A stretch of 64,000 bases of DNA from Primorskyibacter marinus (GCF_003313245.1 NZ_QJSD01000010.1:56838-120837), one strand, 5' to 3'. Positions 18,435 to 32,253 are shown, numbered from the stretch's first letter. Notes: generated by a model not told the origin, from the letters alone. Program-made: numbers and translations.

Positions 18435-19054
18435 TGCCGATCATCGAACATTCAGCCGCAATTCTCGCGGCTTGGGCGGTTATCGGCTATCTTCTGGGCT
18501 CTGTGCCGTTTGGCATGGTCATCACCCGCGCCATGAACCTTGGCAATCTGCGCGAGATCGGCTCTGGCAATATCGGCGCGACCAACGTGCTGCGCACCGG
18601 CAACAAGGGCGCGGCGCTGGCGACATTGTTGCTGGATGGCGCGAAAGGCGCGGTTGCGGTGCTGATCGCCCGCGTGCTGGCCGGTGAAGATGCGGCGCAG
18701 ATCGCGGGGCTTGCCGCCTTTGTCGGTCATTGCTGGCCCGTGTGGCTGGGCTTTCGCGGTGGCAAGGGCGTGGCAACCTTCCTTGGCCTGATGCTGGCGC
18801 TGGCCTGGCCGGTGGGGCTGGCCTGCTGTGCGACATGGGCCGCAGCTTTCGCCGCGACGCGCATATCCTCGGCAGGCGCTTTGGTCGCCGCGGCAAGCAC
18901 CGCGCTATGGGTCTTGATCCTCGGGCCATTCCGCATCTTTGTGCTGGCACTCATCCTGACAGTGCTGGTCTTTCTGCGGCACAGCGCCAATATCACCCGG
19001 CTGCGCGCCGGGACGGAACCCAAGGTCGGCCAAAAGAAAACGCCCGAAAGCTAA
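18434..19054 (+). CDS. plsY: Glycerol-3-phosphate acyltransferase PlsY
   Basis: 206-residue polytopic membrane protein. The three PlsY motifs are visible: GSVPFGM-type N-terminus, REIGSGNIGATNVLRTG (binds acyl-phosphate) and GFRGGKGVATFLG. It transfers the acyl group from acyl-phosphate to glycerol-3-phosphate, the first step in phospholipid synthesis. The ATG at 18434 overlaps the preceding stop (TGATG) and follows GGGAGAG; a GTG at 18431 is also in frame. It ends with a 4-bp convergent overlap with the isomerase gene. Confidence 0.95.
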   Translation: MPIIEHSAAILAAWAVIGYLLGSVPFGMVITRAMNLGNLREIGSGNIGATNVLRTGNKGAALATLLLDGAKGAVAVLIARVLAGEDAAQIAGLAAFVGHCWPVWLGFRGGKGVATFLGLMLALAWPVGLACCATWAAAFAATRISSAGALVAAASTALWVLILGPFRIFVLALILTVLVFLRHSANITRLRAGTEPKVGQKKTPES

Positions 19055-19650
19055 AGCTTCCCCGCCAGATGCAGGTCCAGATCACCAATCCGGTCCTGCC
19101 CCCAGAAACGCTGATCGGTATCGGTGATGTAGAACGGCGCGCCAAACACGCCACGGCTCACCGCCTCTTCAAGGTTGGCCGCATAGGTTTCGGCCCCGGT
19201 CAGCAACCCCGCATCGGCGAGCGACGGGGCAAACCCGGCTTTTTCCAGACAATCGCGGATCACGTCATCCTGTGCGATGTCACGGTCCTCTGCCCAGCAG
19301 GCGCGCAGGAACGAATGCACAAGAGCGCCCAGATCGCCGCCGCCCGCATTCTGTGCCGCGATAATCGCATAGCCAGAAGGCGCGGCATTGGTTGGCCAAT
19401 GCGCAGGTTTGATGTTCAGCGGCATGTCCAGTTTCTTCGCCTGACGAACGATCTCCTGTACCCGCCACTCCTGACGCGAAACGTGCCGCTGCATCGGCGG
19501 CGTGCCACCCGTCCGCCCGAATGCCGTAATCAGGTCGAACGGTTTGTAGGTGATGGTCGCGCCATGTTTTTGCGCCACTTCTTCCAGACGCAAGCCTGCA
19601 AGATAGGAATAGAGCGAAAGCGTGGTGAAGAAGTAATCGATATGAGCCAT
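19051..19650 (-). CDS. 2-hydroxychromene-2-carboxylate isomerase family (DsbA/GST-kappa fold)
   Basis: 199 residues with the N-terminal DYFFTTLSLYSYLAG, where a Ser replaces the CxxC cysteine as in kappa-class GST and HCCA isomerases (NahD-like), then KPFDLITAFGRTGGTPP and the C-terminal cis-Pro loop GVFGAPFYITDTDQRFWGQDRI. These enzymes use glutathione in aromatic catabolism; many members have unknown substrates. No aromatic-degradation genes are nearby, so the specific reaction is unproven. Confidence 0.88.
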   Translation of the reverse strand: MAHIDYFFTTLSLYSYLAGLRLEEVAQKHGATITYKPFDLITAFGRTGGTPPMQRHVSRQEWRVQEIVRQAKKLDMPLNIKPAHWPTNAAPSGYAIIAAQNAGGGDLGALVHSFLRACWAEDRDIAQDDVIRDCLEKAGFAPSLADAGLLTGAETYAANLEEAVSRGVFGAPFYITDTDQRFWGQDRIGDLDLHLAGKL

Positions 19651-19758
19651 TTGGTCCCTCTGATGCCGGAGCAGCTTTGCGGGACCGTAACCGCGTGCTA
19701 AGCGGTGCGCAATCTCTCGATTCTCTTGTCACAGACCTGCGCGGAGCCCTCCAGACAC

Positions 19759-20775
19759 ATGCCTTCGATCATCGAACCCAAGATTATTTCCGGCAATGCC
19801 AACCTGCCATTGGCCACCTCAATCGCACGGCGCATGTCGATGCACCGTGGCATGAATATCGGCCTCGTGGATGCACGGGTCGAACGGTTCAACGATCAGG
19901 AAATCTTTGTCGAAGTCTACGAGAACGTCCGTGGCGAGGATATGTTCATCATCCAGCCGACATCGAATCCCGCCAATGACAACCTGATGGAACTGCTGAT
20001 CATGTCGGACGCGTTGCGCAGATCAAGTGCTGCGCGCATCACGGCGGTGATCCCCTATTTTGGCTATGCGCGGCAGGATCGCAGATCAAAAGCCCGCACG
20101 CCCATCTCTGCCAAGCTGGTCGCGAACATGATCGTCGAATCCGGGATCGAGCGGGTCTTGACGATGGATCTGCACGCGGCACAGATTCAGGGGTTCTTCG
20201 ACATTCCCGTCGACAACCTTTATGCCAGCCCGATCTTCGCGCTGGACATCCTTCACCAGTTCAAGGGGCAACTGAGCGACGTCATGGTGGTGTCTCCGGA
20301 TGTTGGTGGCGTTGCACGGGCGCGTGAATTGGCCAAGCGGATCAATGCGCCGCTGGCAATCGTCGACAAGCGCCGTGAAAAACCGGGCGAAATTGCCGAA
20401 ATGACTGTGATCGGCGATGTCAGCGGCAAGAAATGCATCATCGTGGACGATATTTGCGACACGGCCGGCACCTTGTGCAAAGCGGCCGAAGTGCTGATGG
20501 AGCACGGCGCAACCGAAGTTCATTCCTACATCACCCACGGCGTGCTGTCCGGCCCGGCGGTAGAGCGGATCACAAATTCCGTAATGAAATCGCTGGTTGT
20601 TACAGATTCGATCCACGCCCCAGAGCCGGTCAGGAATGCCTCCAATATCCGCATCGTGCCGACTGCCCCGATGTTTGCTCAGGCGATCCTGAACATCTGG
20701 AACGGCACCTCGGTTTCGTCGCTGTTCGAGACAGAGACCCTGACGCCGATCTATGAGGGCATGTACTTCACCTGA
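19759..20775 (+). CDS. prs: Ribose-phosphate pyrophosphokinase
   Basis: 338 residues with the flexible-loop region [25 protein letters not shown] (the Arg-rich catalytic loop), the PRPP-binding loop [17 protein letters not shown] and the divalent-metal site [18 protein letters not shown]. It makes PRPP from ribose-5-phosphate and ATP for purine, pyrimidine, His, Trp and NAD synthesis. The start at 19759 gives [19 protein letters not shown]; an in-frame ATG 54 bases earlier adds an atypical extension. Transcription runs towards the atp operon and stops at the hairpins in 20811-20954. Confidence 0.96.
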   Translation: MPSIIEPKIISGNANLPLATSIARRMSMHRGMNIGLVDARVERFNDQEIFVEVYENVRGEDMFIIQPTSNPANDNLMELLIMSDALRRSSAARITAVIPYFGYARQDRRSKARTPISAKLVANMIVESGIERVLTMDLHAAQIQGFFDIPVDNLYASPIFALDILHQFKGQLSDVMVVSPDVGGVARARELAKRINAPLAIVDKRREKPGEIAEMTVIGDVSGKKCIIVDDICDTAGTLCKAAEVLMEHGATEVHSYITHGVLSGPAVERITNSVMKSLVVTDSIHAPEPVRNASNIRIVPTAPMFAQAILNIWNGTSVSSLFETETLTPIYEGMYFT

Positions 20776-20810
20776 GACGCTGCTCTGGCGGATCAGAACG
20801 GGAAGATCAT

Positions 20811-20842
20811 CCTTTGCCCCGGCGTGTTGCGCCGGGCAAAGG
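20811..20842 (+). terminator. Stem-loop downstream of prs
   Basis: CCTTTGCC pairs with GGCAAAGG and, after a one-base bulge, CGGCG pairs with CGCCG around loop TGTTG: a 13-bp stem starting 36 bases after the prs stop. No T-run follows, so it may be a 3'-end stabilising hairpin rather than an intrinsic terminator. Confidence 0.5.
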
Positions 20843-20926
20843 ACTGACTGCCGGGTTCATTGTAGCCTGCTTCCCCGATCCCACGGGCACGAACCGCAAC
20901 GTCCAGCCACGATTGCCACATAGAAC

Positions 20927-20954
20927 AAGGGGCACCGCTTTCGCGACGCCCCTT
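20927..20954. terminator. Bidirectional terminator between prs and atpC
   Basis: AAGGGGC (20927-20933) pairs with GCCCCTT (20948-20954). On the plus strand it is followed by ATTTTG, on the minus strand by GTTCTATG, so it can serve prs from one side and the atp operon from the other. Confidence 0.6.
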
Positions 20955-20979
20955 ATTTTGTATGGTTTATTGCAGTGGA

Positions 20980-21414
20980 TCAGAGCGACGGTTGTTTCGT
21001 CGACAGTCCGATCTTGCCGCCGATCGCGACCATGTCGTGCAGCAGTTTCACCGCGTCATCAACCGGGCCAGGCTCGTTCTTGAACACTTCCTTGGCCTTG
21101 CCATAGGCTTGGTGTGCCTCGTCAACCAGCGCCTCATAGGTGGCTTGGTCAACGTCAGTGCGGTGCATCGCTTTCTCGGCCAGAACGGTCACGCCCTCAC
21201 CCAGTTCGGCAAACCCGCCGGTCACGATGTATTCTTCGGCACCCTTTTCGGTCTCGACACGCAAGATGCCGGGGCGCAGCGTGGTCAGCGTCGGCGCATG
21301 GTTCGGCAGCGCCGTCAGGTCACCTTCGGCGCCCGGAATCTCGACCGATAGCACGGGGCCCGACATCAGGCTGCGTTCCGGGCTTACCAGATTGAATTGC
21401 ATAGTTTCAGCCAT
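20980..21414 (-). CDS. atpC: ATP synthase F1 subunit epsilon
   Basis: 144 residues; beta-sandwich domain with MQFNLVSPERSLMSGPVLSVEIPGAEGDLTALPNHAP split over the first 45 residues, and a short C-terminal helical part. It is the central-stalk regulator of F1 that couples rotor and Fo. Last gene of the F1 operon atpHAGDC, 51 bp downstream of atpD. It is followed by the bidirectional terminator at 20927-20954. Confidence 0.96.
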   Translation of the reverse strand: MAETMQFNLVSPERSLMSGPVLSVEIPGAEGDLTALPNHAPTLTTLRPGILRVETEKGAEEYIVTGGFAELGEGVTVLAEKAMHRTDVDQATYEALVDEAHQAYGKAKEVFKNEPGPVDDAVKLLHDMVAIGGKIGLSTKQPSL

Positions 21415-21465
21415 TTGGGCCTCCTGTCAGGCGCGGGGGGCGCGGCCCCCCGCAAGCTCAAGCAA

Positions 21466-23789
<2,324 letters not shown>

Positions 23790-23804
23790 AGGCCTATCTC
23801 CTTC

Positions 23805-25343
<1,539 letters not shown>

Positions 25344-25904
25344 TTATCCGACCTCTTTCATTGCATTCTGGAGGGAATTGAGCTTGGAGCGGATCGACGT
25401 GTCGATCATCTTCGAGCCCACCTTGACGACAAGACCGCCGATGAGGCTTTCATCGACGGTCGCATTAATCTTGACGTCCTTGCCCACCTGGGCCTTGAGC
25501 GTCTTGGAAAGTTCTTCTGCCTGCGCAGGCGTCAGCGCCTTGGCCGAGACAACATCTGCGGTCACCTCACCATTTTCGACGGCAATCATCGCGCGCAGCT
25601 GGTCGATCATCGCAGGCACCACGAAAAGGCGGCGCTTGGACGCCATCAGGCTCAGCGCGTTTTGCAAGGCCTGCATCAGGCCCGCCTTCTTGGCAATCGC
25701 GTCGATTGCCTGACGCTGTTCGTCCCGACCGTAGATCGGCGACGTGATAAGCGCGCGCAAATCTGCGCTCTCTTTCAGGGCTCCGTGAAGCTCATCGAGG
25801 TTGCTTTCCAATTGGGCAAGCCCGTTATTCTCCTTGGCAATCTCAAACACTGCTGTCGCATAGCGTTCGGCGATGCCGGAGGAAATCGAAGCTGATTCAG
25901 ACAC
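25344..25904 (-). CDS. atpH: ATP synthase F1 subunit delta
   Basis: 186 residues from a GTG at 25904, preceded by GGAAGG six bases upstream; this fits the family length. An ATG at 25952 would add a 16-residue atypical extension. Motifs are [16 protein letters not shown] at the N-terminus and the C-terminal [21 protein letters not shown]. Delta is the peripheral-stalk piece that joins F1 to subunit b. It is the first gene of atpHAGDC; the Fo genes are not in the window, which is the normal split arrangement in Rhodobacteraceae. Confidence 0.94.
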   Translation of the reverse strand: MSESASISSGIAERYATAVFEIAKENNGLAQLESNLDELHGALKESADLRALITSPIYGRDEQRQAIDAIAKKAGLMQALQNALSLMASKRRLFVVPAMIDQLRAMIAVENGEVTADVVSAKALTPAQAEELSKTLKAQVGKDVKINATVDESLIGGLVVKVGSKMIDTSIRSKLNSLQNAMKEVG

Positions 25905-25970
25905 GTCCACCCTTCCGATATCTTTGCCCCGAAACCCTGCCGCTAATGGCATTGCGTCCGGGGGTGTTGT

Positions 25971-25990
25971 GCCCCGGATCGGTCCGGGGC
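25971..25990. repeat. GC palindrome in the atpH leader
   Basis: GCCCCGGA, loop TCGG, TCCGGGGC: a perfect 8-bp stem 67 bases upstream of the atpH start. The core CCCCGGAt...TCCGGGG is shared with the inverted repeat at 46006-46084, so this may be a dispersed intergenic palindrome; it could also fold in the atp mRNA. Confidence 0.55.
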
Positions 25991-26035
25991 GACTAAATCA
26001 GCGCGGATGTAGCAGAGGCGTCCTCACCTAGCAAC

Positions 26036-26064
26036 ATAGTAGAGGTGAATAACAAAATCTGCAA
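26036..26064 (-). promoter_or_regulatory. Predicted promoter of the atpHAGDC operon
   Basis: On the minus strand: TTGCAG (26064-26059), 17-base spacer, TACTAT (26041-26036), a fair sigma-70-type match inside an A+T-rich stretch. Transcription would begin near 26028, giving a leader of roughly 125 bases to the atpH GTG. Confidence 0.55.
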
Positions 26065-26259
26065 AACCGCTTATTTACAAACAGTTAGCTAAAGTGCGAC
26101 TTTCTGCGCGTGCAAAAAAATGAAGAAACCGCCTGATTTTCTCGTCGTTTGCACGATTCTGAAGCGTCCAAACCGTTCTCGGAACGCCAGTGTGATGCGC
26201 AGCCTGCCTTTTTTCCAGGTGCCGCGCCAGCGTTTTTTTTCCCGACCGTCCTGCCGCGA

Positions 26260-27003
26260 TCAGATCGGCTTGGGCTTGGCCTCCGCATTGCCGAGCACGG
26301 CCAGCGGCGACGGTACCCGCACACGTTCTCCGGGGCCGGACGGTGCCTGCACCCGTTTTGATGCCTCGATCATCAGAACCCCGCCCGACATCAGGGCAGA
26401 GACCGAATGCCCCAGCCGTTCCCACATCGGGGCGGTTTTCATCCAGAACCGTCGACGCGAGGGAGGCTGGTAAAGTGCGGTCACTTGCTGTTCCGGCATG
26501 AAATTGTGCTTTTTCAGCTGCGTTTCCAGTTGGCGCGACGTATAGGGACGTCCATAGCCGAACGGCGTCTCGTCGCTGCGTGACCACAGGCCCGCGCGAT
26601 TGGGGACAATGAACAGCGCCTTGCCGCCCGGCCCCAACACCCGAAAACACTCGTCCAGAACCGCCGTCGGCTGTTCCGACGCCTCCAATCCATGCATCAC
26701 GACCAACTTGTCGACATGACCCGTCTCGATCGGCCAGAGCGTTTCGTCACACAGCACGCTGACATTGGCCATGCCCGGCGGCCAGGGCATGACGCCCTGG
26801 GGGCCGGGCATCAGTGCGACCACCCGGCGCGCATTGGCCAGGTAGGGGCGCAGCAGCGGCACCGCAAAGCCGAATCCGGCGACCATCTGCCCCTGCGCCT
26901 CGGGCCAGAGCCGAAGCATCTGGCCACGCAGAACCTTCTGTGCCTCGCGCCCCAGCGCGTTGCGATAATAGAAGTTGCGCAGATCCTGCACGTCGAGATG
27001 CAT
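26260..27003 (-). CDS. Class I SAM-dependent methyltransferase
   Basis: 247 residues from the ATG at 27003 (GAGAGGG upstream). The fold is recognisable from [14 protein letters not shown] (motif I position, unusually GFGFA instead of GxGxG), [12 protein letters not shown] (motif II) and [21 protein letters not shown] (motif III, typical of methyltransf_11). The substrate is unknown. It is divergent from gloB with 61 bp between the starts; this pairing is familiar from Rhodobacteraceae. The C-terminal 25 residues are Pro/Arg rich. Confidence 0.82.
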   Translation of the reverse strand: MHLDVQDLRNFYYRNALGREAQKVLRGQMLRLWPEAQGQMVAGFGFAVPLLRPYLANARRVVALMPGPQGVMPWPPGMANVSVLCDETLWPIETGHVDKLVVMHGLEASEQPTAVLDECFRVLGPGGKALFIVPNRAGLWSRSDETPFGYGRPYTSRQLETQLKKHNFMPEQQVTALYQPPSRRRFWMKTAPMWERLGHSVSALMSGGVLMIEASKRVQAPSGPGERVRVPSPLAVLGNAEAKPKPI

Positions 27004-27064
27004 TGCAGCCCTCTCATTGATCGGCGAAGCTGGCCGCAGTTTATCCAAGACCGAAGGAAAGACC

Positions 27065-27826
27065 ATGCCCCTTGAGATCATCACCGTGCCTTGCCTGTCC
27101 GACAATTATGCCTATCTCGTCAAGGGGCCGGATGGCGTTTGCCTGATCGACGCTCCGGAAGCCGCCCCGATCATCAAGGCGTTGGAGGACCGAGGCTGGG
27201 GTCTGGATGTAATTATGATCACCCACCACCATCACGATCATGTCGGCGGCGTCAGTGAATTGCGCGCGCGTTACGGATGCAAGGTGATGGGCCCCAAAGC
27301 GGAAGAGGCCAAGTTGCCCCCGCTGGACAGGGCGCTGGAGGAGGGCATGAACGGCGGCACGGATGCAGGCTATGTCGTGCCGATGATGGTGCCGGGCCAT
27401 ACGCTTGGCCATATGGCGTTTCATTTTCCCAATGCCGGTGCCGTCTTTACCGCCGACAGCCTGATGGCGCTGGGATGTGGCCGGGTCTTTGAGGGGACGC
27501 CGGAAATGATGTGGGACAGCCTGTCCAAACTGGCCGCCTTGCCGCCCGAAACGAAGATCTACTCCGGTCACGAGTATACGATGAGCAATGCAAAATTCGC
27601 GCTGAGTATTGAACCGGAGAATCCGAGCCTTAAATCAAGATGCGAGGCGGTTGCAGCCGCGCGCTCTGAAGGCCGCCCCACGGTGCCCTCCGTTCTGTCA
27701 GAGGAACTGGAGACCAATCCGTTCCTGCGCGCGAACCTTCCGCAAGTCAAAGAAGCGCTCGGTATGCGGGATGCTTCGGATGCCAGCGTTTTCGCAGAAA
27801 TACGGACGCGCAAGGACAACTTCTAG
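27065..27826 (+). CDS. gloB: Hydroxyacylglutathione hydrolase (glyoxalase II)
   Basis: 253 residues of the metallo-beta-lactamase fold with [12 protein letters not shown] (binuclear metal site), [28 protein letters not shown] and the substrate-binding KIYSGHEYT, all diagnostic of GloB. It hydrolyses S-lactoylglutathione to lactate and glutathione, the second step of methylglyoxal removal. Start at 27065 gives [19 protein letters not shown], the expected N-terminus. Confidence 0.95.
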   Translation: MPLEIITVPCLSDNYAYLVKGPDGVCLIDAPEAAPIIKALEDRGWGLDVIMITHHHHDHVGGVSELRARYGCKVMGPKAEEAKLPPLDRALEEGMNGGTDAGYVVPMMVPGHTLGHMAFHFPNAGAVFTADSLMALGCGRVFEGTPEMMWDSLSKLAALPPETKIYSGHEYTMSNAKFALSIEPENPSLKSRCEAVAAARSEGRPTVPSVLSEELETNPFLRANLPQVKEALGMRDASDASVFAEIRTRKDNF

Positions 27827-27989
27827 ATGCATTTCACGCTTCGTTGCAGCACTACTCCCAAATGTGACCGGCCAAAATGCAGAAATAACTTGTAGATGTG
27901 GGGGAACATCCACCACACTTTAATACCAAGAGGCCATGGTTGAGCAGGCTAAGACCGGCACCGACCCAGACAAGAGGAGCACCAACATC

Positions 27990-30311
27990 GTGCCTTCATT
28001 CTCAACGACCCTAGAACAGGCGATTCACGCAGCGTTGGCGCTGGCAAATTCACGGGCGCATGAATTTGCCACGTTGGAACATCTTCTGCTTGCCCTGATT
28101 GACGAACCGGAAGCCGCGCGGGTGATGAAGGCCTGCTCGGTCGATACCGAGGAATTGCGCACGTCGCTTGTCGAATACATCGATGACGACCTATCCAACC
28201 TCGTGACCGATATCGAAGGCTCCGAAGCTGTGCCGACGGCCGCATTCCAGCGGGTGATCCAGCGCGCCGCGATCCATGTGCAAAGCTCTGGCCGGACCGA
28301 AGTGACCGGTGCGAATGTGCTGGTGGCCATCTTTGCCGAACGCGAAAGCAACGCCGCCTATTTCCTGCAACAACAGGACATGACGCGCTATGATGCGGTG
28401 AATTTCATCGCCCATGGTGTCGCCAAGGATCCCGCTTACGGCGAAGCGCGTCCCGTGCAGGGCGCGACCGAAATCGAGGAGGAAACGCCGCCTGTCACCG
28501 ATGGCGACCAGAAGGAATCCGCTCTGGCCAAGTATTGCGTCGATCTGAACGAAAAATCCCGCAAGGGTGACGTCGACCCGCTGATCGGCCGCAATTCCGA
28601 GGTGGAACGCTGCATTCAGGTTCTCTGCCGTCGCCGCAAGAACAACCCGCTGCTGGTCGGCGATCCCGGCGTTGGCAAAACCGCCATCGCCGAAGGGCTG
28701 GCGCGCAAGATCGTGTCGGGCGACACGCCCGAGGTTCTGTCGGAAACAACCATCTTCTCGCTCGACATGGGCGCACTGCTGGCCGGCACCCGCTATCGTG
28801 GCGACTTTGAGGAACGGCTGAAGGCTGTGGTGACAGAGCTTGAGGATCACCCCGACGCGGTGCTGTTCATCGACGAGATCCACACCGTCATCGGTGCGGG
28901 CGCGACCTCTGGTGGGGCGATGGATGCCTCCAACCTGCTGAAGCCCGCGCTTCAGGGCGGCAAGCTGCGCTGCATGGGCTCCACCACTTACAAGGAGTTC
29001 CGTCAGCATTTCGAGAAGGATCGCGCGCTGAGCCGTCGCTTCCAGAAAATCGATGTCAGCGAGCCGTCGGTGGATGACACAGTGAAGATCCTGAAGGGCC
29101 TCAAGCCTTATTTCGAGGATCACCACAACATCAAGTATACCGCTGACGCGATCAAATCGGCGGTGGAACTGTCTGCACGCTACATCAACGACCGCAAGCT
29201 GCCCGACAAGGCCATCGACGTCATCGACGAGGCCGGGGCCGCGCAACATCTGGTGGCCGAATCGAAGCGCCGCAAGACCATCGGCGCGAAGGAGATCGAG
29301 GCGGTCGTGGCCAAGATCGCCCGCATCCCGCCCAAGAACGTCTCCAAGGACGATGCCGAAGTGCTCAAGGACCTGGAGGCCAGCCTGAAACGCGTGGTCT
29401 TTGGTCAGGATGCGGCGATTGATGCGCTTTCCTCGGCGATCAAACTGGCGCGTGCCGGTTTGCGCGAACCCGAAAAGCCCATCGGCAACTACCTGTTTGC
29501 CGGGCCTACCGGTGTGGGCAAAACCGAAGTGGCAAAGCAGCTGGCCGATACGCTGGGTGTGGAATTGCTGCGCTTTGACATGTCCGAATATATGGAAAAG
29601 CACGCGGTCAGCCGTCTGATTGGCGCGCCTCCGGGGTATGTGGGCTTCGATCAGGGCGGTATGCTGACCGATGGTGTGGACCAGAACCCGCATTGCGTGC
29701 TGCTGCTGGACGAGATGGAAAAGGCGCATCCGGACGTCTACAACATCCTGTTGCAGGTTATGGATCATGGCAAGCTGACGGATCATAACGGGCGCACGAC
29801 GGATTTCCGTAATGTGATCCTGATCATGACCTCGAATGCCGGCGCGACCGAACTGGCCAAGGCGGCGATCGGCTTTGGTCGTGACCGCCGCGAGGGCGAA
29901 GACACCGCCGCGATCGAGCGGACGTTCACGCCGGAATTCCGCAACCGTCTGGACGCGGTCATTTCCTTCGCGCCGCTGCCAAAAGAGGTGATCCTGCAAG
30001 TCGTCGAGAAGTTCGTGCTGCAACTCGAAGCGCAGTTGATGGACCGCAATGTCCATATCGAGCTGACACGGCCCGCCGCCGCCTGGCTGGCCGACAAGGG
30101 CTATGATGACAAGATGGGCGCCCGCCCGCTGGGCCGCGTGATCCAGGAATATATCAAGAAACCGCTGGCCGAGGAGTTGCTGTTTGGCAAGCTGGCCAAG
30201 GGCGGTCTGGTCAAGGTCGGGCTGAAAGATGGCAAATTGCATCTCGAAATGAGCGGCCCGGAAAGCAAGCGCCTGTCAGGTGACAAGCCGCCCTTGCTGA
30301 CCGCAGAGTAA
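27990..30311 (+). CDS. clpA: ATP-dependent Clp protease ATP-binding subunit ClpA
   Basis: 773 residues from a GTG at 27990 with GAGGAG 11 bases upstream; this gives the normal N-terminus [15 protein letters not shown]. An upstream ATG (27936) would add 18 unusual residues. Order: Clp N domain (1-150), AAA1 with [13 protein letters not shown] and [17 protein letters not shown]2 with [13 protein letters not shown] and [15 protein letters not shown], and a D2-small domain. It unfolds substrates for ClpP. Unlike many genomes, no clpS adaptor gene sits directly upstream. Confidence 0.95.
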   Translation: MPSFSTTLEQAIHAALALANSRAHEFATLEHLLLALIDEPEAARVMKACSVDTEELRTSLVEYIDDDLSNLVTDIEGSEAVPTAAFQRVIQRAAIHVQSSGRTEVTGANVLVAIFAERESNAAYFLQQQDMTRYDAVNFIAHGVAKDPAYGEARPVQGATEIEEETPPVTDGDQKESALAKYCVDLNEKSRKGDVDPLIGRNSEVERCIQVLCRRRKNNPLLVGDPGVGKTAIAEGLARKIVSGDTPEVLSETTIFSLDMGALLAGTRYRGDFEERLKAVVTELEDHPDAVLFIDEIHTVIGAGATSGGAMDASNLLKPALQGGKLRCMGSTTYKEFRQHFEKDRALSRRFQKIDVSEPSVDDTVKILKGLKPYFEDHHNIKYTADAIKSAVELSARYINDRKLPDKAIDVIDEAGAAQHLVAESKRRKTIGAKEIEAVVAKIARIPPKNVSKDDAEVLKDLEASLKRVVFGQDAAIDALSSAIKLARAGLREPEKPIGNYLFAGPTGVGKTEVAKQLADTLGVELLRFDMSEYMEKHAVSRLIGAPPGYVGFDQGGMLTDGVDQNPHCVLLLDEMEKAHPDVYNILLQVMDHGKLTDHNGRTTDFRNVILIMTSNAGATELAKAAIGFGRDRREGEDTAAIERTFTPEFRNRLDAVISFAPLPKEVILQVVEKFVLQLEAQLMDRNVHIELTRPAAAWLADKGYDDKMGARPLGRVIQEYIKKPLAEELLFGKLAKGGLVKVGLKDGKLHLEMSGPESKRLSGDKPPLLTAE

Positions 30312-31273
30312 TGTTCCGGCATCTGGCCGCGATAGCAATCTCCCTCGCCGCGACATCCGCGGCGGGGGAGTTTTCGTTACAGACCCCCGTCGATTGTACG
30401 CTGGGTGACACATGCCACATACAGCATTACATGGACCGGGCGCCGGGGCCGGAAGTGCAGGATTTTCTCTGTGGCGCGCTAAGCTATGACGGCCATCAGG
30501 GCACGGATTTCGCGCTGGCGACCATCGCGGACATGCAGAAGGGCGTGGCTGTTCTGGCGGCTGCGGATGGCACTGTCCGTGCAACACGCGACGGCATGGC
30601 AGACCGGGTATTTGCCGACGCCGACATGACAGCCATCGACGGCCGGGACTGTGGCAATGGCGTGGTGATCGACCACGCGGATGGCTGGCAGACGCAGTAT
30701 TGCCATATGCGCCGCGGCTCTATCGCCGTGCAACAAGGGCAGACCGTAGCCGCCGGGCAACAACTGGGCACAATAGGCCTGAGTGGCCGCACCCAGTTTC
30801 CGCATCTTCATCTCACCCTTCGGCGCGATGGCACCGTTGTCGATCCGTTCGAACCAAACGGTGTCGACGGCTGTGGTGGTGCCGACGCCCCCGCCCTTTG
30901 GCAAGATCAATTTCCTTCCTTCGCGGGTGGCATCATTGATGTCGGCCTAGCAGAGGCCGTGCCCGACTATTCCGACATCAAGGCGGGCAAAGCAGGACAG
31001 ATGCTAAGCACCGCGTCGCCGGCAATGGTCGTCTTTGGTCTGGCCTATGGCGGGCAGAAGGGCGACATGATCGAAATGACCCTGACCGGCCCGGAAGGAC
31101 GGATCATTCGCCAATCGGTGACGCTGGACAAACCGCAGGCACAGTTTTTCCGGGCCACCGGTCGCAAACGCAGCGGACGCACCTGGCCAAGGGGCCTCTA
31201 CCACGGCACGATCAGGCTGTTTCGAGGTGGCGTAGAACTGAACAGTCGCAGTGTGCAGCAGACGGTTCGTTAG
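30311..31273 (+). CDS. M23-family metallopeptidase (LytM domain), periplasmic
   Basis: 320 residues with a short signal peptide ([19 protein letters not shown]). The LytM/M23 zinc site is seen in YDGHQGTDFAL (HxxxD) and FPHLHLTL (HxH), the fold of endopeptidases that cut peptidoglycan cross-links. Its start overlaps the clpA stop by one base (TAATG), so it is coupled to clpA. The ~110 residues after the peptidase domain form a beta-rich C-terminal domain. Role in cell-wall remodelling is inferred from the family. Confidence 0.88.
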   Translation: MFRHLAAIAISLAATSAAGEFSLQTPVDCTLGDTCHIQHYMDRAPGPEVQDFLCGALSYDGHQGTDFALATIADMQKGVAVLAAADGTVRATRDGMADRVFADADMTAIDGRDCGNGVVIDHADGWQTQYCHMRRGSIAVQQGQTVAAGQQLGTIGLSGRTQFPHLHLTLRRDGTVVDPFEPNGVDGCGGADAPALWQDQFPSFAGGIIDVGLAEAVPDYSDIKAGKAGQMLSTASPAMVVFGLAYGGQKGDMIEMTLTGPEGRIIRQSVTLDKPQAQFFRATGRKRSGRTWPRGLYHGTIRLFRGGVELNSRSVQQTVR

Positions 31274-31287
31274 CGAACACGGCCATT

Positions 31288-32034
31288 TCAACGCGGCCAC
31301 GGGCCCTCGCTCCCCAACGATGCCCATTCCGCTTCGAGCGCCTCGCGTTCCAACTCTCGCAGAACCTCAAACGTGGTGACGCGCGCGCCCTGCCCGCGCA
31401 AATGCTGTAACAATCGATGCGAATGCAGGATCGTCGGGATGGCATCCAACGGCTCCCAAGCGTCCAACTCGGTCACGCGGCGCAGGTTGAATTCCGGCGG
31501 CAGGACATAGAAACGCAGGTCGCTTACCCACAACAGATCCTTCAATGTCACCTGATCGCGCGCGATGCCGGCCTCGACATACCGTTGCTTCCACTCGGCA
31601 AAAAATGCCGCCATCGCTATGTCATTTCGATACAGCATGACGCCGGAATTCAGTTGCGGAAATGCATAGGGTGTCGTGACAGCGTGGCCCTGTCGTATCA
31701 ACGGCGAACAGCGGCGCATGTCATGCGCCAGCGACAGCGCAAACCGATCCGCCAACGCAAACAGATCCCCCAGGGATGCCAGCACCAGAACGTCACAATC
31801 CAGATACAACACCCGTTCGAATCGCGCGCGGGCGAAACAATCCAGCTTGGCGCGCATGTGCGAATCCTGCGTGGCATGCACTTCGTCGAAAAGGTCCAGC
31901 CCCGGTGCATCCGGAAGATCTGTGAACAGATCCACCGGCAAACCCGGATTGGTGGCGCGCAGGCTCTCTGCCGCCTGCATTGCCAGTTCGAGATAGCCCT
32001 GCCCCGTCGCTACAAAGATTACACCGTCCCGCAT
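31288..32034 (-). CDS. Glycosyltransferase, GT8-like
   Basis: 248 residues. The N-terminus GVIFVATGQGYLELAMQAAESL resembles nucleotide-sugar-binding folds, VLYLDCDVLVLASLGDLF supplies the DxD metal motif at about residue 79, and PQLNSGVMLY is the acceptor-side motif typical of GT8-type family members. Cytoplasmic, no membrane span. It converges with the M23 peptidase gene with 14 bp between their ends. Sugar donor and acceptor are unknown. Confidence 0.75.
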   Translation of the reverse strand: MRDGVIFVATGQGYLELAMQAAESLRATNPGLPVDLFTDLPDAPGLDLFDEVHATQDSHMRAKLDCFARARFERVLYLDCDVLVLASLGDLFALADRFALSLAHDMRRCSPLIRQGHAVTTPYAFPQLNSGVMLYRNDIAMAAFFAEWKQRYVEAGIARDQVTLKDLLWVSDLRFYVLPPEFNLRRVTELDAWEPLDAIPTILHSHRLLQHLRGQGARVTTFEVLRELEREALEAEWASLGSEGPWPR

Positions 32035-32071
32035 CCCATCCTCCCTGTGCCGGATATGACCGTGCGGGCTT

Positions 32072-32100
32072 GACTCCTTACGCCCTTTTAGCCTATCCGC
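32072..32100 (+). promoter_or_regulatory. Predicted ffh promoter
   Basis: TTGACT (32072-32077), 17-base spacer, CTATCC (32095-32100). Transcription near 32107 would place three tandem hairpins in the 5' leader of ffh. Confidence 0.45.
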
Positions 32101-32111
32101 GCGACATACAT

Positions 32112-32185
32112 CCGGAAGTCTGTCATGCTTCCGGTCCCTGAGTGGTCAGGGATCGCCCCCCGTCAGCGAGTTTCGCCCACGGGGG
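32112..32185 (+). promoter_or_regulatory. Three tandem hairpins in the ffh leader
   Basis: Hairpin 1: CCGGAAG/CTTCCGG (32112-32134). Hairpin 2: TCCCTGA/TCAGGGA with loop GTGG (32135-32152). Hairpin 3: CCCCCGT/ACGGGGG (32157-32185) with an inner GCGA/TCGC stem. All stems are perfect and nearly back to back, 68 bases before the ffh start. Could be a structured mRNA leader or a small RNA ending in hairpin 3; no known riboswitch is recognised. Confidence 0.5.
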
Positions 32186-32253
32186 ACAATTGCATTTGGG
32201 CCGGCCCTGCTTACCTGTAGGACCATATCGAAACGGGCAAAGGAGCCGCGGGA

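Larger units (their letters stand above)
25905..26259. other. atp operon upstream region
   Basis: No protein gene is supported here. It holds the atp promoter (26036-26064), a GC-rich palindrome in the transcribed leader (25971-25990), and an A+T-rich block around 26040-26100 that stands out from the surrounding sequence. The methyltransferase gene, also on the minus strand, ends at 26260. Confidence 0.6.

Noticed and set aside
28191-30242. 683-codon minus-strand frame opposite clpA
   Set aside because: Antisense shadow of an intact clpA; no recognisable domain.
32112-32253. SRP RNA (ffs) next to ffh
   Set aside because: The strings GGTCAGG and CCGGAAG occur but not in the right order, and the conserved core with GGAAGCAGCC is absent on both strands.
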